Positions 17,980 to 28,955 of a stretch of 34,219 nucleotides of DNA are shown here, piece after piece. This DNA is from an uncultured beta proteobacterium. GTDB lineage: Bacteria > Pseudomonadota > Gammaproteobacteria > Burkholderiales > Burkholderiaceae. The stretch spans positions 1-34,219 of the forward strand of contig CAIKFU010000103.1 of assembly GCA_903826775.1 (NCBI GenBank). Direction: 5' to 3'. The notes beneath the pieces were generated by a model. That model saw nothing but the letters and a program-made list of their open reading frames with translations, made no database searches and was not told the DNA's origin. The position numbers and the translations under genes were made by a program. Position 1 is the first letter of the stretch; the number at the start of each line of letters is the position of its first letter.

Positions 17980-18106
17980 GATCGATCCCGGGAAAGTCCA
18001 GTATTTTCCTTGTTGCAAGGCAAAAGGTCAACCTATGTTCGCACTTCTTCTAGGTATTTTTCACTAGTTTTTTCATATCCCGTTGATTTCATTCTATTTA
18101 TATTAA

Positions 18107-18157
18107 TTATCCACAACTTATCCACAGTTTTTCCACGCTTTTCGTACTTGTGGATAA
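18107..18157 (+). promoter_or_regulatory. DnaA boxes upstream of dnaA (left part of oriC)
   Basis: Two perfect TTATCCACA boxes at 18107-18115 and 18118-18126, and a one-mismatch-type TTTTCCACG at 18129-18137, follow one another at exact 11-bp spacing in the same orientation. An inverted perfect box TGTGGATAA lies at 18149-18157 and overlaps the likely dnaA -35. The cluster can serve origin function, autoregulation of dnaA, or both. Confidence 0.88.
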
Positions 18158-18177
18158 CTTTAAGCAATCGCTACAAT
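18148..18177 (+). promoter_or_regulatory. dnaA promoter
   Basis: TTGTGG (18148-18153) and TACAAT (18172-18177) are separated by 18 nt, and the start codon lies 15 nt beyond. The predicted leader is therefore only about 9 nt and has no clear Shine-Dalgarno sequence. A DnaA box covers the -35 hexamer, as expected for repression by DnaA itself. Confidence 0.5.
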
Positions 18178-18192
18178 AGATTCTCTAAAAAT

Positions 18193-19656
18193 ATGAGTAA
18201 TTTACACACACCCCCAACATTAAATTCCCTAGGCCCTCTTGGTTTTTGGGATGGCGCTGTAGAAATTTTAGCCCTTGAGTTATCCTCCCAGCAATTTAAA
18301 ACCTGGATTCAACCCCTTCGGTTATTGTCATATATGGAAAGTGATCGCTCACTTATTATTGGAGCTCCCAACCGATTTAAGCTTGATTGGGTTAAAAAAA
18401 CTTTTGCATCTCGGTTTGAAGAGCTTGCTTCGAATTACTTTGGGCAACCGATATCCTTATCGTTTGTTTTGGATTTAGATCCTGGGGTTATTGAATTGGG
18501 AGTAAACAGGATCGCTAATTCAATAGCCAATAAAGAAGCTCTTGAGCCTGCAACTGGAAACTCTTTCCCCGCTTCCCAAAAAAATCTTGGGGAAGAGTCG
18601 TCCTCAGTAGAGGAACAAAATTTTGAAATTGAGGATCACTCAAAACTCAACCCCGTTTTAACCTTTGACAGTTTTGTCACCGGAAAGGCAAACCAACTGG
18701 CTAGAGCGGCATCGATTCAGGTTGCGCACAACCCAGGAACATCCTACAACCCCATGTTCTTATATGGGGGGGTGGGTTTGGGCAAAACCCACCTTATTCA
18801 TGCAATCGGCAACCACTTGTTAAAAGAAAAGCCAAATGCACGAATTCGCTACATTCATGCTGAACAATACGTGTCGGATGTTGTAAGGGCATATCAGCAA
18901 AAAGCATTTGATCGTTTTAAGCGTTATTACCATTCGCTCGACCTATTGCTTATTGATGATATTCAGTTTTTTAGTGGCAAATCCCGCACCCAGGAAGAGT
19001 TTTTCTATGCATTTGAGGCGCTATTAAGCAATAAATCTCAAGTGATTATTACTAGCGATACCTATCCTAAAGAGATGGCGGGTATTGATGATCGGCTTAT
19101 TTCACGCTTTGATTCTGGATTAACAGTGGCCATTGAACCCCCAGAACTAGAAATGCGCGTGGCAATTCTAATGAAAAAAGCAGCCTCTGAGGGCATTCCA
19201 ATGAGTGAGGATGTTGCTTTTTTTGTGGCTAAACACCTTCGTTCTAATGTTCGTGAGCTTGAAGGGGCTCTGCGAAAAATTCTCGCCTATGTTCGTTTCC
19301 ATGGGAAAGAGGTAACCATCGATGTTGCCCGCGCCGCCCTTAAAGATTTGTTGTCTATTCAAAATCGTCAAATTTCAGTAGAAAACATTCAAAAGGCTGT
19401 TGCTGATTTTTACAGCATTAAGGTGGCAGACATGTATTCCAAAAAACGGCCTGCCAATATTGCTAAACCACGGCAAATAGCCATGTTTATGGCAAAAGAG
19501 TTAACCCAAAAAAGTTTGCCTGAGATTGGGGAATTATTTGGAGGACGCGATCACACCACGGTTCTTCACGCGGTTCGTAAAATTACTGAGGAACGTTCTC
19601 ATGATGGGCAGCTTAATCATGAAATTCATGTAATAGAGCAAACCTTAAAAGGTTAA
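18193..19656 (+). CDS. dnaA: chromosomal replication initiator DnaA
   Basis: This 487-aa protein is the AAA+ initiator that binds DnaA boxes and opens the origin. Domain I (about 1-90, WIQPLRLL...) is followed by an acidic variable linker (about 110-155). The AAA+ core carries Walker [17 protein letters not shown] with K198, and Walker [11 protein letters not shown] with D255-D256. The C-terminal DNA-binding domain ends with the box-recognition helix [15 protein letters not shown]. The open frame extends upstream to 17962, but those 77 codons run through the DnaA boxes and do not look like DnaA. ATG at 18193 gives the family N terminus and the usual length. Confidence 0.97.
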   Translation: MSNLHTPPTLNSLGPLGFWDGAVEILALELSSQQFKTWIQPLRLLSYMESDRSLIIGAPNRFKLDWVKKTFASRFEELASNYFGQPISLSFVLDLDPGVIELGVNRIANSIANKEALEPATGNSFPASQKNLGEESSSVEEQNFEIEDHSKLNPVLTFDSFVTGKANQLARAASIQVAHNPGTSYNPMFLYGGVGLGKTHLIHAIGNHLLKEKPNARIRYIHAEQYVSDVVRAYQQKAFDRFKRYYHSLDLLLIDDIQFFSGKSRTQEEFFYAFEALLSNKSQVIITSDTYPKEMAGIDDRLISRFDSGLTVAIEPPELEMRVAILMKKAASEGIPMSEDVAFFVAKHLRSNVRELEGALRKILAYVRFHGKEVTIDVARAALKDLLSIQNRQISVENIQKAVADFYSIKVADMYSKKRPANIAKPRQIAMFMAKELTQKSLPEIGELFGGRDHTTVLHAVRKITEERSHDGQLNHEIHVIEQTLKG

Positions 19657-19666
19657 TTTTTTACCC

Positions 19667-19733
19667 TGTGGATAAGGTTGTGGATCGCTTAATGGATAAC
19701 GTATTGGATAAGCTGTGGATAAATTGTGGAAAT
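19667..19733 (-). repeat. phased array of six DnaA-box-like sites
   Basis: Starts at 19667, 19679, 19691, 19703, 19714 and 19725 give spacings of 12, 12, 12, 11 and 11 bp, all in one orientation. Two are perfect (TGTGGATAA at 19667 and 19714). The others are degenerate: TGTGGATCG, AATGGATAA, ATTGGATAA and TGTGGAAAT. The near-helical periodicity suggests cooperative filament assembly by DnaA. Confidence 0.8.
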
Positions 19734-19856
19734 ACTGCGCTTCATGCAAAAATGGGGGGTTAATTAAAAGTTATGCAACATCTATACAGTCTTTATACAG
19801 AATTCTTCCACAGGTTTTTTACTGATTAACTAATTGATTTTAAAGGGTTTTTTAAC

Positions 19857-19921
19857 TTATCCACCATTTTAAGCACCCTTACTATTACTACTAATGAGAT
19901 ATATATAAGGATTTAAAAGCA
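19857..19921 (+). other. probable DNA-unwinding module: DnaA boxes, DnaA-trios and AT-rich stretch
   Basis: TTATCCACC (19857-19865) is followed exactly 12 bp later by a degenerate box TTAAGCACC (19869-19877). Then come five triplets TTA-CTA-TTA-CTA-CTA (19879-19893), and an AT-rich run containing ATATATATAAGG up to the dnaN start. Read on the complementary strand the triplets are 3'-AAT/GAT-5', the DnaA-trio motif of the basal unwinding system known from B. subtilis. The order box, GC-containing spacer, trios, AT-rich DNA is the same. Confidence 0.72.
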
Positions 19922-21037
19922 ATGCAACTAGTTAATACTTCGCGTGATAGTTTACTTAAACCACTTCAAGTTGTTAGTGGAATTGTTGAACGTCGACACA
20001 CATTACCTATTTTGGCTAATCTACTTTTAAAGAAGGTTGGTGAAAAGGTTTCGTTTATTTCAACCGATATTGAAATTCAAATTACAACAACTGCGAATTT
20101 TGGTGTTGGTTTAGAAGAGGCAACAACTACGGTTGCTGCAAGAAAACTACTTGATATTCTTCGAGCTTTACCAGAAGGGCCGGTATCTTTAAATTTAAAA
20201 GACAATCGTTTAGTAGTGCAAAGTGGTAAAAGTCGGTTTTCATTACAAACCCTATCTTCTGCAGAATTCCCAATAATGCAAAGTGTTGGTGAGGTAACGG
20301 CTACATGGAAAATGACTCAAAAAAGTTTTCGACAGTTAATTAGTCAAGTGCATTTCGCAATGGCTCAACAAGATATTAGGTATTACTTAAATGGTATGTT
20401 GCTGGTGGTAGAAGGTAAAGAGGTTGTTGCTGTGGCTACAGATGGCCACCGTTTAGCATATTCTCGAATTGAATTAACTGAGCCACCTACTGGATCAGGA
20501 CAACGGCAAGAAATTATTATTCCACGTAAAACAATCTTAGAGTGTCAACATCTTCTTGAGGAATCAGAAGAGCCTTTGGAGGTTAGTCTTACATCCAATC
20601 AAGTGAAATTCAGTTTTGGGGATATAGAATTAATTTCAAAATTAGTTGAGGGTAAATTTCCTGATTTTCAACGAGTGATTCCAAAGGGTCATAAAAATTC
20701 ATTAATAGTTTCTCGAGAAGTTTTACAAGCTGCGCTCCAAAGAGCTGCAATTTTAACTACCGATAAATTTAAGGGTGTTCGTTTCACTTTATCTCCAAAC
20801 CGAATCACAGTTCAATCCACTAATGCTGAGCAAGAAGAAGCGCAAGAGGAAATAGAAACGGAATACGTTGGTGATAATGTGGAGATTGGATTTAATGTAA
20901 GTTATTTACTTGATGTTTTATCAAACCTTAAGATAGAAAACATTCAAATTAGTCTTGGAGATGCAAATAGTAGTGCCGTGATTACATTACCGAACTTAGA
21001 GAATTTTAAGTATGTTGTAATGCCAATGCGTATTTAA
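19922..21037 (+). CDS. dnaN: DNA polymerase III beta subunit (sliding clamp)
   Basis: This 371-aa protein forms the dimeric ring that tethers polymerase III and many repair factors to DNA. The N terminus MQLVNTSRDSLLKPLQVVSGIVERRHTLPILANLL is of the standard type. The clamp fold repeats are seen through the family positions ATDGHRLAYSRIEL, VEGKFPDFQRVIP and the terminal NFKYVVMPMRI. Length is normal (366 in E. coli). It starts immediately after the AT-rich end of oriC and precedes gyrB by 11 nt. Third codon positions are noticeably rich in A and T compared with topB or pckG. Confidence 0.97.
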   Translation: MQLVNTSRDSLLKPLQVVSGIVERRHTLPILANLLLKKVGEKVSFISTDIEIQITTTANFGVGLEEATTTVAARKLLDILRALPEGPVSLNLKDNRLVVQSGKSRFSLQTLSSAEFPIMQSVGEVTATWKMTQKSFRQLISQVHFAMAQQDIRYYLNGMLLVVEGKEVVAVATDGHRLAYSRIELTEPPTGSGQRQEIIIPRKTILECQHLLEESEEPLEVSLTSNQVKFSFGDIELISKLVEGKFPDFQRVIPKGHKNSLIVSREVLQAALQRAAILTTDKFKGVRFTLSPNRITVQSTNAEQEEAQEEIETEYVGDNVEIGFNVSYLLDVLSNLKIENIQISLGDANSSAVITLPNLENFKYVVMPMRI

Positions 21038-21042
21038 TTTAG

Positions 21043-23546
<2,504 letters not shown>

Positions 23547-23547
<1 letters not shown>

Positions 23548-24035
23548 TGAAGCCCAAGAAATTATCAACCCCAAAAATACGTAAATCTCGGATAGTTATT
23601 AAAACCTCCGCAATTCATGGAAAAGGGGTTTTTGTAGCAAAAAAAATTAATAAAGGCGCTGCGATTGTTGAATATAAAGGCGAGCGCATAAGCTGGAAAA
23701 AGGCCGAGTCTCGTCACCCCCACGACCCCAACCAACCAAACCACACCTTTTATTTTTCACTAGAGGACGGAAGGGTGATTGATGCCAAGAAGGGCGGAAA
23801 TGCGGCTCGTTGGATTAACCACTCTTGTAAGCCGAATTGCGTAACAAGAGAGGCTGTTTTTGGCGGCACACCAAAGGTCTTTGTTTATGCAAAGAGAAAC
23901 TTAAAAGCCGGCGAGGAACTTTTTTATGATTACTCTCTAGAAATTGAGGGTCGTATAACAAAGCAAATGAAAAAAGACTATCTTTGTCTTTGTGGCGCCA
24001 AGAAATGTCGCGGGACAATGTTGGCACCAAAATAA
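23547..24035 (+). CDS. SET-domain protein-lysine methyltransferase
   Basis: This 162-aa protein consists almost only of a SET domain plus a short post-SET motif. Seen in order: HGKGVFVAKKINKGAAIVEYKGE, then the SAM-binding and substrate-channel motif RWINHSCKPNC (N91, H92, C94), the catalytic GEELFYDYSLE, and the zinc-binding post-SET CLCGAKKCRGTML. A strongly basic N terminus (MKPKKLSTPKIRKSRI) precedes it. SET enzymes transfer a methyl group from SAM to lysine side chains; the bacterial target here is unknown. The ATG shares its first base with the gyrB stop (TAATG), implying translational coupling to gyrase. Confidence 0.92.
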
Positions 24036-24084
24036 ACCGCCTAATCACTGCTCAATAGCCCTAATTTTTTAAGGTTACTGCCGG

Positions 24085-24112
24085 CGGGATGAAGGCGCTG
24101 GTTTCCCGTTTT
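24085..24112 (+). terminator. possible terminator after the SET-domain gene
   Basis: A short stem CGGGA (24085-24089) and TCCCG (24104-24108) is followed by TTTT and, after GCGGTA, by a longer T-run. The stem is only 5 bp with a 14-nt loop, so the call is weak. The surrounding 200 bp up to livG hold no gene. Confidence 0.3.
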
Positions 24113-24235
24113 GCGGTATATTTTTTTCTTTCTGCAATTAACCTTTCGTGCGTTTTTTGTATAGGGTTATTGCTATATAAAGAGCTCTAATCTTGCGTTA
24201 TCCTCAAATCCTCACCGAGCGAAAGGCTTGAGGCT

Positions 24236-25003
24236 TTGAATTCACAAGATATTATTTTAAAAACAACCGGTTTGGGTAAATCGTTCAAGGGGTTTTCTGC
24301 TGTGAACGACGTGAATCTGGACGTGACCAGAGGGAATATTCACGCCCTTATTGGTCCAAATGGAGCGGGTAAAACAACGTGTTTTAACTTGCTTACCAAA
24401 TTTCTTGAGCCTACTTCTGGAAAAATAGTATTTAATGGCGTAGACATAACAAACGAAAAGCCGGCTCAAATTGCGAGGCGGGGCATTATCCGCTCTTTTC
24501 AAATTTCCGCGGTATTTCCACATTTATCGGTTTTAGAAAACGTCCGTATAGCCTTGCAACGCAAACTGGGAACCGAGTTTTATTTTTGGAAGTCGGTCAA
24601 CTCCCTAAACATTTTAAATACTAAAGCTGAAGCGTTGTTGCTTGAAGTGGGTTTGATTGATTTTATAAATGAAGAGGCTGTTAACCTGCCTTATGGTCGA
24701 AAACGGGCCTTGGAAATTGCAACGACCTTGGCTATGGATCCAGAGCTTATGTTATTGGATGAGCCTACTCAAGGCATGGGTCACGAGGATGTGGAAAGGG
24801 TGACCGAGTTGATTGCTCGCGTTTCTATTGGCCGAACGATCTTAATGGTTGAGCACAACATGAATGTGGTTTCAACCATCGCTGATCGAATTACGGTTTT
24901 ACAAAGAGGCTCGATTTTGGCAGAGGGATCCTATCAAGAGGTTTCCACCAATCCTTTAGTAGTAGAGGCATACATGGGAACCCATGTCGAGGGGGATGCA
25001 TGA
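24236..25003 (+). CDS. livG: branched-chain amino acid-type ABC transporter ATP-binding protein LivG
   Basis: This 255-aa ATPase is one of the two nucleotide-binding subunits of a hydrophobic-amino-acid uptake system on the cytoplasmic face of the membrane. Walker A is GPNGAGKTTCFN. The family-typical degenerate signature is LPYGRKRALEIA, Walker B is LMLLDEPTQGMG, and the switch histidine is in MVEHNMNVV. The start is TTG at 24236, with AAAGG about 8 nt upstream; no ATG occurs before the Walker region. It is the first gene of a five-gene operon and overlaps livF by an ATGA junction. Confidence 0.93.
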   Translation: MNSQDIILKTTGLGKSFKGFSAVNDVNLDVTRGNIHALIGPNGAGKTTCFNLLTKFLEPTSGKIVFNGVDITNEKPAQIARRGIIRSFQISAVFPHLSVLENVRIALQRKLGTEFYFWKSVNSLNILNTKAEALLLEVGLIDFINEEAVNLPYGRKRALEIATTLAMDPELMLLDEPTQGMGHEDVERVTELIARVSIGRTILMVEHNMNVVSTIADRITVLQRGSILAEGSYQEVSTNPLVVEAYMGTHVEGDA

Positions 25004-25701
25004 GCGTTGCCCTTGAGGTAAGCGGTCTAGAGTCTTGGTATGGGGAGTCACACATTCTCCACGGGATCAATTTCAGCATTGCAGATGGTGAAGTGGTAAC
25101 GCTGTTAGGACGTAATGGAGCTGGTCGCAGCACAACCCTTAAATCAATTTTAGGATTAACTGGTAAAAGGGTTGGCTCTGTGAAGGTTTATGGATCAGAA
25201 ACGATAACCATGCCAACCCATCAAATTGCTCGATTGGGTGTTGGTTACTGTCCCGAGGAAAGGGGTATTTTTGCAAGCCTTACCACTGAAGAAAATTTAT
25301 TGTTATTACCTGAGATAGCTAAAGGCGGCATGGGGATTGATGAGATTTACGAAATGTTCCCAAATTTATATGAAAGGCGCAATAGTCCTGGAACGCGTCT
25401 TTCTGGAGGTGAGCAGCAAATGCTAGCAATGGCACGTATTTTAAGAACGGGAGCTAAGCTACTGCTTCTTGATGAAATTACCGAGGGACTTGCCCCTGTA
25501 ATTGTTCAAAAACTGGGTGAAGTGGTCATGAGCTTGCGCAAGAAAGGTTTCACAATTGTGTTGGTCGAGCAAAATTTTAGATTTGCCGCTCCCCTAGCTG
25601 ATCGGCACTATGTTGTTGAGCATGGTCGGGTTGTTGAAGTAGTGAATCGTGGAGAGTTAGAAGAAAAATCTAGCTTATTAAATGAGTATCTTGGTGTTTA
25701 G
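25000..25701 (+). CDS. livF: branched-chain amino acid-type ABC transporter ATP-binding protein LivF
   Basis: This 233-aa ATPase subunit pairs with LivG. It has an intact signature LSGGEQQMLAMARIL, Walker B LLLLDEITEGLAP and switch histidine region VLVEQNFRFA (glutamine in place of the usual histidine position, as is normal for LivF). Walker A reads GRNGAGRSTT, with arginine R43 where lysine is the rule. In the expected LivG-LivF dimer this would pair with LivG's degenerate signature, leaving one consensus and one degenerate ATP site. Length is normal. It starts inside the livG stop. Confidence 0.93.
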   Translation: MSVALEVSGLESWYGESHILHGINFSIADGEVVTLLGRNGAGRSTTLKSILGLTGKRVGSVKVYGSETITMPTHQIARLGVGYCPEERGIFASLTTEENLLLLPEIAKGGMGIDEIYEMFPNLYERRNSPGTRLSGGEQQMLAMARILRTGAKLLLLDEITEGLAPVIVQKLGEVVMSLRKKGFTIVLVEQNFRFAAPLADRHYVVEHGRVVEVVNRGELEEKSSLLNEYLGV

Positions 25702-25723
25702 TGGTTTCCTAAAGGAGAAAAAA

Positions 25724-26947
25724 ATGAAGTTTAGAAAATTAACAGCAGCATTAGTGGCGGGGGCATTTTTAGCCTCCAGTACTGCTTTTGCTCAGCCCGC
25801 TCAAAAATTAAGTGGTGACGCGGTAAAAATTGGGGTCCTAACCGATTTATCTTCAACGTATTCAGATTTAGCCGGCCCTGGGGCAGTGATTGCTGCAAAG
25901 ATGGCCATTGCCGATTTCTCAAAAGACGGCACCGTCCTCGGTAAAAAAATTGAGTTGGTTAGCGCGGATCATCAAAATAAGGCTGATATCGCTGCCAATA
26001 AAGCGCGCGAATGGTATGACAAAGATGGCGTTGATGTCATTGTGGAGTTGGTTTCTACTAATGTAGCGTTGGCTGTAATGGAGGTTGCGGAACAAAAAAA
26101 TAAAATTACGCTAGTTTCTGGCGCCGCGTCGCTACCTATTACAAATGAAAAATGCACTCCGGTTAATGTGCATTGGGTATACGACACTTATGCCCTTTCC
26201 AATGGAACTGCGAAAGCGGTAGTAAAACAAGGAAAGAAAAACTGGTATTTTCTTACAGCAGATTATGCTTTTGGTGCCGCCTTAGAGCGTGATGCTACGG
26301 CAGTTGTTGTTGCTAACGGAGGAAAGGTTGTTGGAACCAGTAAACACCCGTTCCCAAACAGCGATTTCTCTTCCTATTTATTGAAGGCACAAAGCAGTGG
26401 TGCCGATGTGGTCGCCTTAGCTAACGCCGGTCAGGATACGATTAATTCTGTAAAACAAGCCTCTGAGTTTGGCATTAACAAAAAACAGACGATTGTGCCC
26501 TTGTTAATGTTCATATCCGACATTCATGCATTAGGATTAAATGCAGCACAAGGCATGCTACTAACGGAAGGTTTTTATTGGGATCGCGACGATAAAACTC
26601 GCGCTTGGTCAAAACGCTTTTTTGAACAACACAAACGCATGCCAACAATGGTTCAGGCCGGCGTTTACTCCTCCGTTCTTAACTACTTAAAGGCCGTTCA
26701 AACCGCCGGCACTGATGATACTGCTGCAGTAATGAAGGTTCTTAAATCGACCCCAATTGATGATGGGTTATTTAAAGGCAAGATTCGCGCTGATGGCAAG
26801 TTTGAGCATGATATGTATTTGCTTGAGGTTAAAACCCCAGCTGAAGCCAAGAGTCCTTGGGATTATTACCATATCCGTGCCGTTATTCCTGCTGCTGAAG
26901 CTACTCAACCGCTTTCTTTGTCTAAATGCAAACTGGTTAAGAGTTAA
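25724..26947 (+). CDS. ABC transporter periplasmic substrate-binding protein, type I fold (Peripla_BP_6)
   Basis: This 407-aa protein captures the substrate in the periplasm for the LivHMGF membrane complex. A signal peptide with basic KFRK, a hydrophobic core and a cleavage site after AFA (about residue 23) is clear. The mature part begins with the fold's typical VKIGVLTDLSSTYSDLAGPG and contains the hinge-domain pattern ADYAFGAALERDA. The start at ATG 25724 is preceded by a strong AAAGGAG; an earlier in-frame ATG at 25682 lies inside livF and is not needed. Substrates of this family include branched-chain amino acids, amides, urea and aromatic acids; the actual substrate cannot be read from the sequence. 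Confidence 0.92.
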   Translation: MKFRKLTAALVAGAFLASSTAFAQPAQKLSGDAVKIGVLTDLSSTYSDLAGPGAVIAAKMAIADFSKDGTVLGKKIELVSADHQNKADIAANKAREWYDKDGVDVIVELVSTNVALAVMEVAEQKNKITLVSGAASLPITNEKCTPVNVHWVYDTYALSNGTAKAVVKQGKKNWYFLTADYAFGAALERDATAVVVANGGKVVGTSKHPFPNSDFSSYLLKAQSSGADVVALANAGQDTINSVKQASEFGINKKQTIVPLLMFISDIHALGLNAAQGMLLTEGFYWDRDDKTRAWSKRFFEQHKRMPTMVQAGVYSSVLNYLKAVQTAGTDDTAAVMKVLKSTPIDDGLFKGKIRADGKFEHDMYLLEVKTPAEAKSPWDYYHIRAVIPAAEATQPLSLSKCKLVKS

Positions 26948-26970
26948 TTCTTTAAAAGTTTATATAAAGT

Positions 26971-27891
26971 ATGTTTGAACTTCTTGGAATTACCCCACAA
27001 GGGTTGGTTGCCCAACTCTTGGTGGGATTAATCAACGGCTCCTTCTATGCAATTTTGAGCTTAGGCTTGGCTATTATTTTTGGCCTTTTGAATATCATTA
27101 ATTTTGCACATGGCGCTCAATACACAATGGGCGCTTTTGTTGCATGGATTGGTTTAACGCAAATTGGTCAATGGCTGGGCTTTCCCGAGCTTTCTTTGAA
27201 CTATTGGTTTGCTTTAATAGTGGTGCCTTTGGTTATGGCTGGATTTGGCTTGATATTAGAGCGAACAATGTTAAGGCGGCTTTACCATCTTGATCATTTA
27301 TATGGTTTATTGCTCACATTTGGCTTGGCTTTAATTATTGAAGGCATGTTTCGCCATTGGTTTGGCATTTCTGGGGAAAGTTACCCAGCTCCTGAAGTTT
27401 TGCAAGGGGCAATTCCATTTGATGCTATTGGAATTGTCTTGCCTAAGTATCGTATTTGGGTAGTCTTTATTTCTTTGTTGGTTTGTTTTTCTACCTGGTT
27501 TGTAATCGAGAAAACAAAGCTGGGCGCATATTTACGAGCCGGAACTGAAAATCCAAAACTGCTTCAGGCTTTTGGTATTAATGTTCCGCTGATGATTTCA
27601 TTGGCCTATGCCTATGGTGTTAGTTTGGCTGGTTTTGCTGGCGTGCTTGCCGCTCCCATTTTTCAAGTGAATCCTTTAATGGGCTCAAACTTAATCATTA
27701 TTGTTTTTGCTGTTGTGGTCATTGGCGGCATGGGATCTATTATGGGATCCATTTTGACTGGACTTGCTCTTGGATTGGTTGAGGGCTTAACAAAAGTGTT
27801 TTACCCTGAGGCATCCGGGGTTGTTATTTTTGTCATTATGGCGATTGTGCTTTTAATCCGTCCTTCTGGTCTTTTTGGTAGGGAGAAGTAA
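26971..27891 (+). CDS. livH: branched-chain amino acid-type ABC transporter permease LivH
   Basis: A 306-aa integral membrane protein with about eight hydrophobic helices. The family pattern FGLLNIINFAHGAQYTMGAF is near the N terminus, and the cytoplasmic coupling loop TKLGAYLRAGTENPKLLQAFGIN is in the middle. It ends with a hydrophobic helix and RPSGLFGREK, typical of LivH. It forms the translocation pore with LivM. It lies 23 nt after the binding-protein gene. Confidence 0.94.
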   Translation: MFELLGITPQGLVAQLLVGLINGSFYAILSLGLAIIFGLLNIINFAHGAQYTMGAFVAWIGLTQIGQWLGFPELSLNYWFALIVVPLVMAGFGLILERTMLRRLYHLDHLYGLLLTFGLALIIEGMFRHWFGISGESYPAPEVLQGAIPFDAIGIVLPKYRIWVVFISLLVCFSTWFVIEKTKLGAYLRAGTENPKLLQAFGINVPLMISLAYAYGVSLAGFAGVLAAPIFQVNPLMGSNLIIIVFAVVVIGGMGSIMGSILTGLALGLVEGLTKVFYPEASGVVIFVIMAIVLLIRPSGLFGREK

Positions 27892-27917
27892 TTGCAATTT
27901 ATCGAGAAATCTTTTAC

Positions 27918-28847
27918 ATGAACCAGAAAACTAAATTGCTTTACATAGTTTTGCTTCTGATTGCGGTCGTCCTGCCTTTTCAAGATTTCATCTATCTAGT
28001 TTTTGCTATGAAGGTTTTGTGCTTTGCTTTATTTGCCTGCGCCTTTAATCTGCTTTTGGGTTTTACCGGGCTTTTATCTTTTGGTCACGCCGCCTTTTTT
28101 GGAACTGCTGCGTATATCACCAGCTATTTTTGTAAGGAGCTTGCTTTATCACCTGAGTTGGGGATTTTATTGGGAGTCGTAGGTTCTGCTGCGCTCGGTT
28201 TGTTGATTGGGAGTCTTGCAATCCGTAGGCAGGGAATATATTTTGCAATGGTAACGTTGGCTTTATCGCAAATGGTTTATTTTCTTGCCGTTCAACTTCG
28301 ATTTACCGGGGGCGAAGACGGGATTCAAGGTGTTCCGCGCGGGTTGCTGTTTGGCATAATTAACTTAAAGAATGATGTCAGTATGTACTATTTTGTGCTG
28401 GCCATATTTCTGATTGGGTTTGCAATTATTGTTCGCACTATTCATTCTCCGTTTGGCCAAGTATTAAAAGCAATTCGGGAAAATGAGCCTCGTGCCATTT
28501 CTTTAGGTTATGACGTTGATCGTTTTAAATTAATTTCTTTTGTGCTTTCAGCTGCCCTTGCAGGTTTGGCAGGGTCAACAAAATCCCTGGTTTTTCAATT
28601 GGCAACATTAACAGACGTTCATTGGCATATGTCTGGAGAGGTTGTTTTAATGACATTGTTGGGTGGAATGGGGACGGTTTTAGGCCCGGTTGTTGGTGCT
28701 GGTATTGTTGTCGGTTTGCAAAATTATTTAGCCAATATTGGATCTTGGAGCACAATTGCAACGGGCTTTATTTTTGTCATCTGCGTGATGGCCTTCCGTC
28801 GCGGAGTAGTTGGTGAAATTGCCGCACGCTTTAAAATAAAAAACTAA
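27918..28847 (+). CDS. livM: branched-chain amino acid-type ABC transporter permease LivM
   Basis: A 309-aa integral membrane protein, second permease of the system. It shows the conserved GLLSFGHAAFFGTAAY segment and the coupling-helix region QVLKAIRENEPRAISLGYD, followed by FVLSAALAGLAGS. The C terminus RRGVVGEIAARFKIKN replaces the longer RPQGLFG ends of some LivM proteins. It is the last gene of the operon, directly followed by a strong terminator. Confidence 0.94.
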   Translation: MNQKTKLLYIVLLLIAVVLPFQDFIYLVFAMKVLCFALFACAFNLLLGFTGLLSFGHAAFFGTAAYITSYFCKELALSPELGILLGVVGSAALGLLIGSLAIRRQGIYFAMVTLALSQMVYFLAVQLRFTGGEDGIQGVPRGLLFGIINLKNDVSMYYFVLAIFLIGFAIIVRTIHSPFGQVLKAIRENEPRAISLGYDVDRFKLISFVLSAALAGLAGSTKSLVFQLATLTDVHWHMSGEVVLMTLLGGMGTVLGPVVGAGIVVGLQNYLANIGSWSTIATGFIFVICVMAFRRGVVGEIAARFKIKN

Positions 28848-28866
28848 TCTTCATTTTTTTGTTTTT

Positions 28867-28907
28867 AACACCCCAGACAAAAGTGTCGTTGGGGTGTTCT
28901 ATTTTTT
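28867..28907 (+). terminator. intrinsic terminator of the liv operon
   Basis: A perfect 9-bp stem AACACCCCA (28867-28875) and TGGGGTGTT (28890-28898), with an inner GAC/GTC pair in the loop, is followed by CTATTTTTT. It starts 20 nt after the livM stop. This is the best intrinsic terminator in the window. Confidence 0.9.
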
Positions 28908-28955
28908 GGCGCAGAGGTTTCTATCGAGTTCTCCCTCTTAATTTGGCCCTTACTA

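Larger units (their letters stand above)
19657..19921 (+). other. oriC: replication origin oriC, dnaA-dnaN intergenic part
   Basis: This 265-bp non-coding gap contains many DnaA-box-like sites, a triplet-repeat unwinding element and an AT-rich end. Gene direction changes at this locus: genes to the left run minus and genes to the right run plus, as expected for bidirectional replication starting here. Together with the boxes upstream of dnaA this forms a two-part origin with dnaA between the parts. The exact initiation point is inferred. Confidence 0.88.

Noticed and set aside
17962..18192. Upstream extension of the dnaA frame (77 codons)
   Set aside because: It runs through the rpmH start, the DnaA boxes and the dnaA promoter; the DnaA family N terminus begins at 18193.
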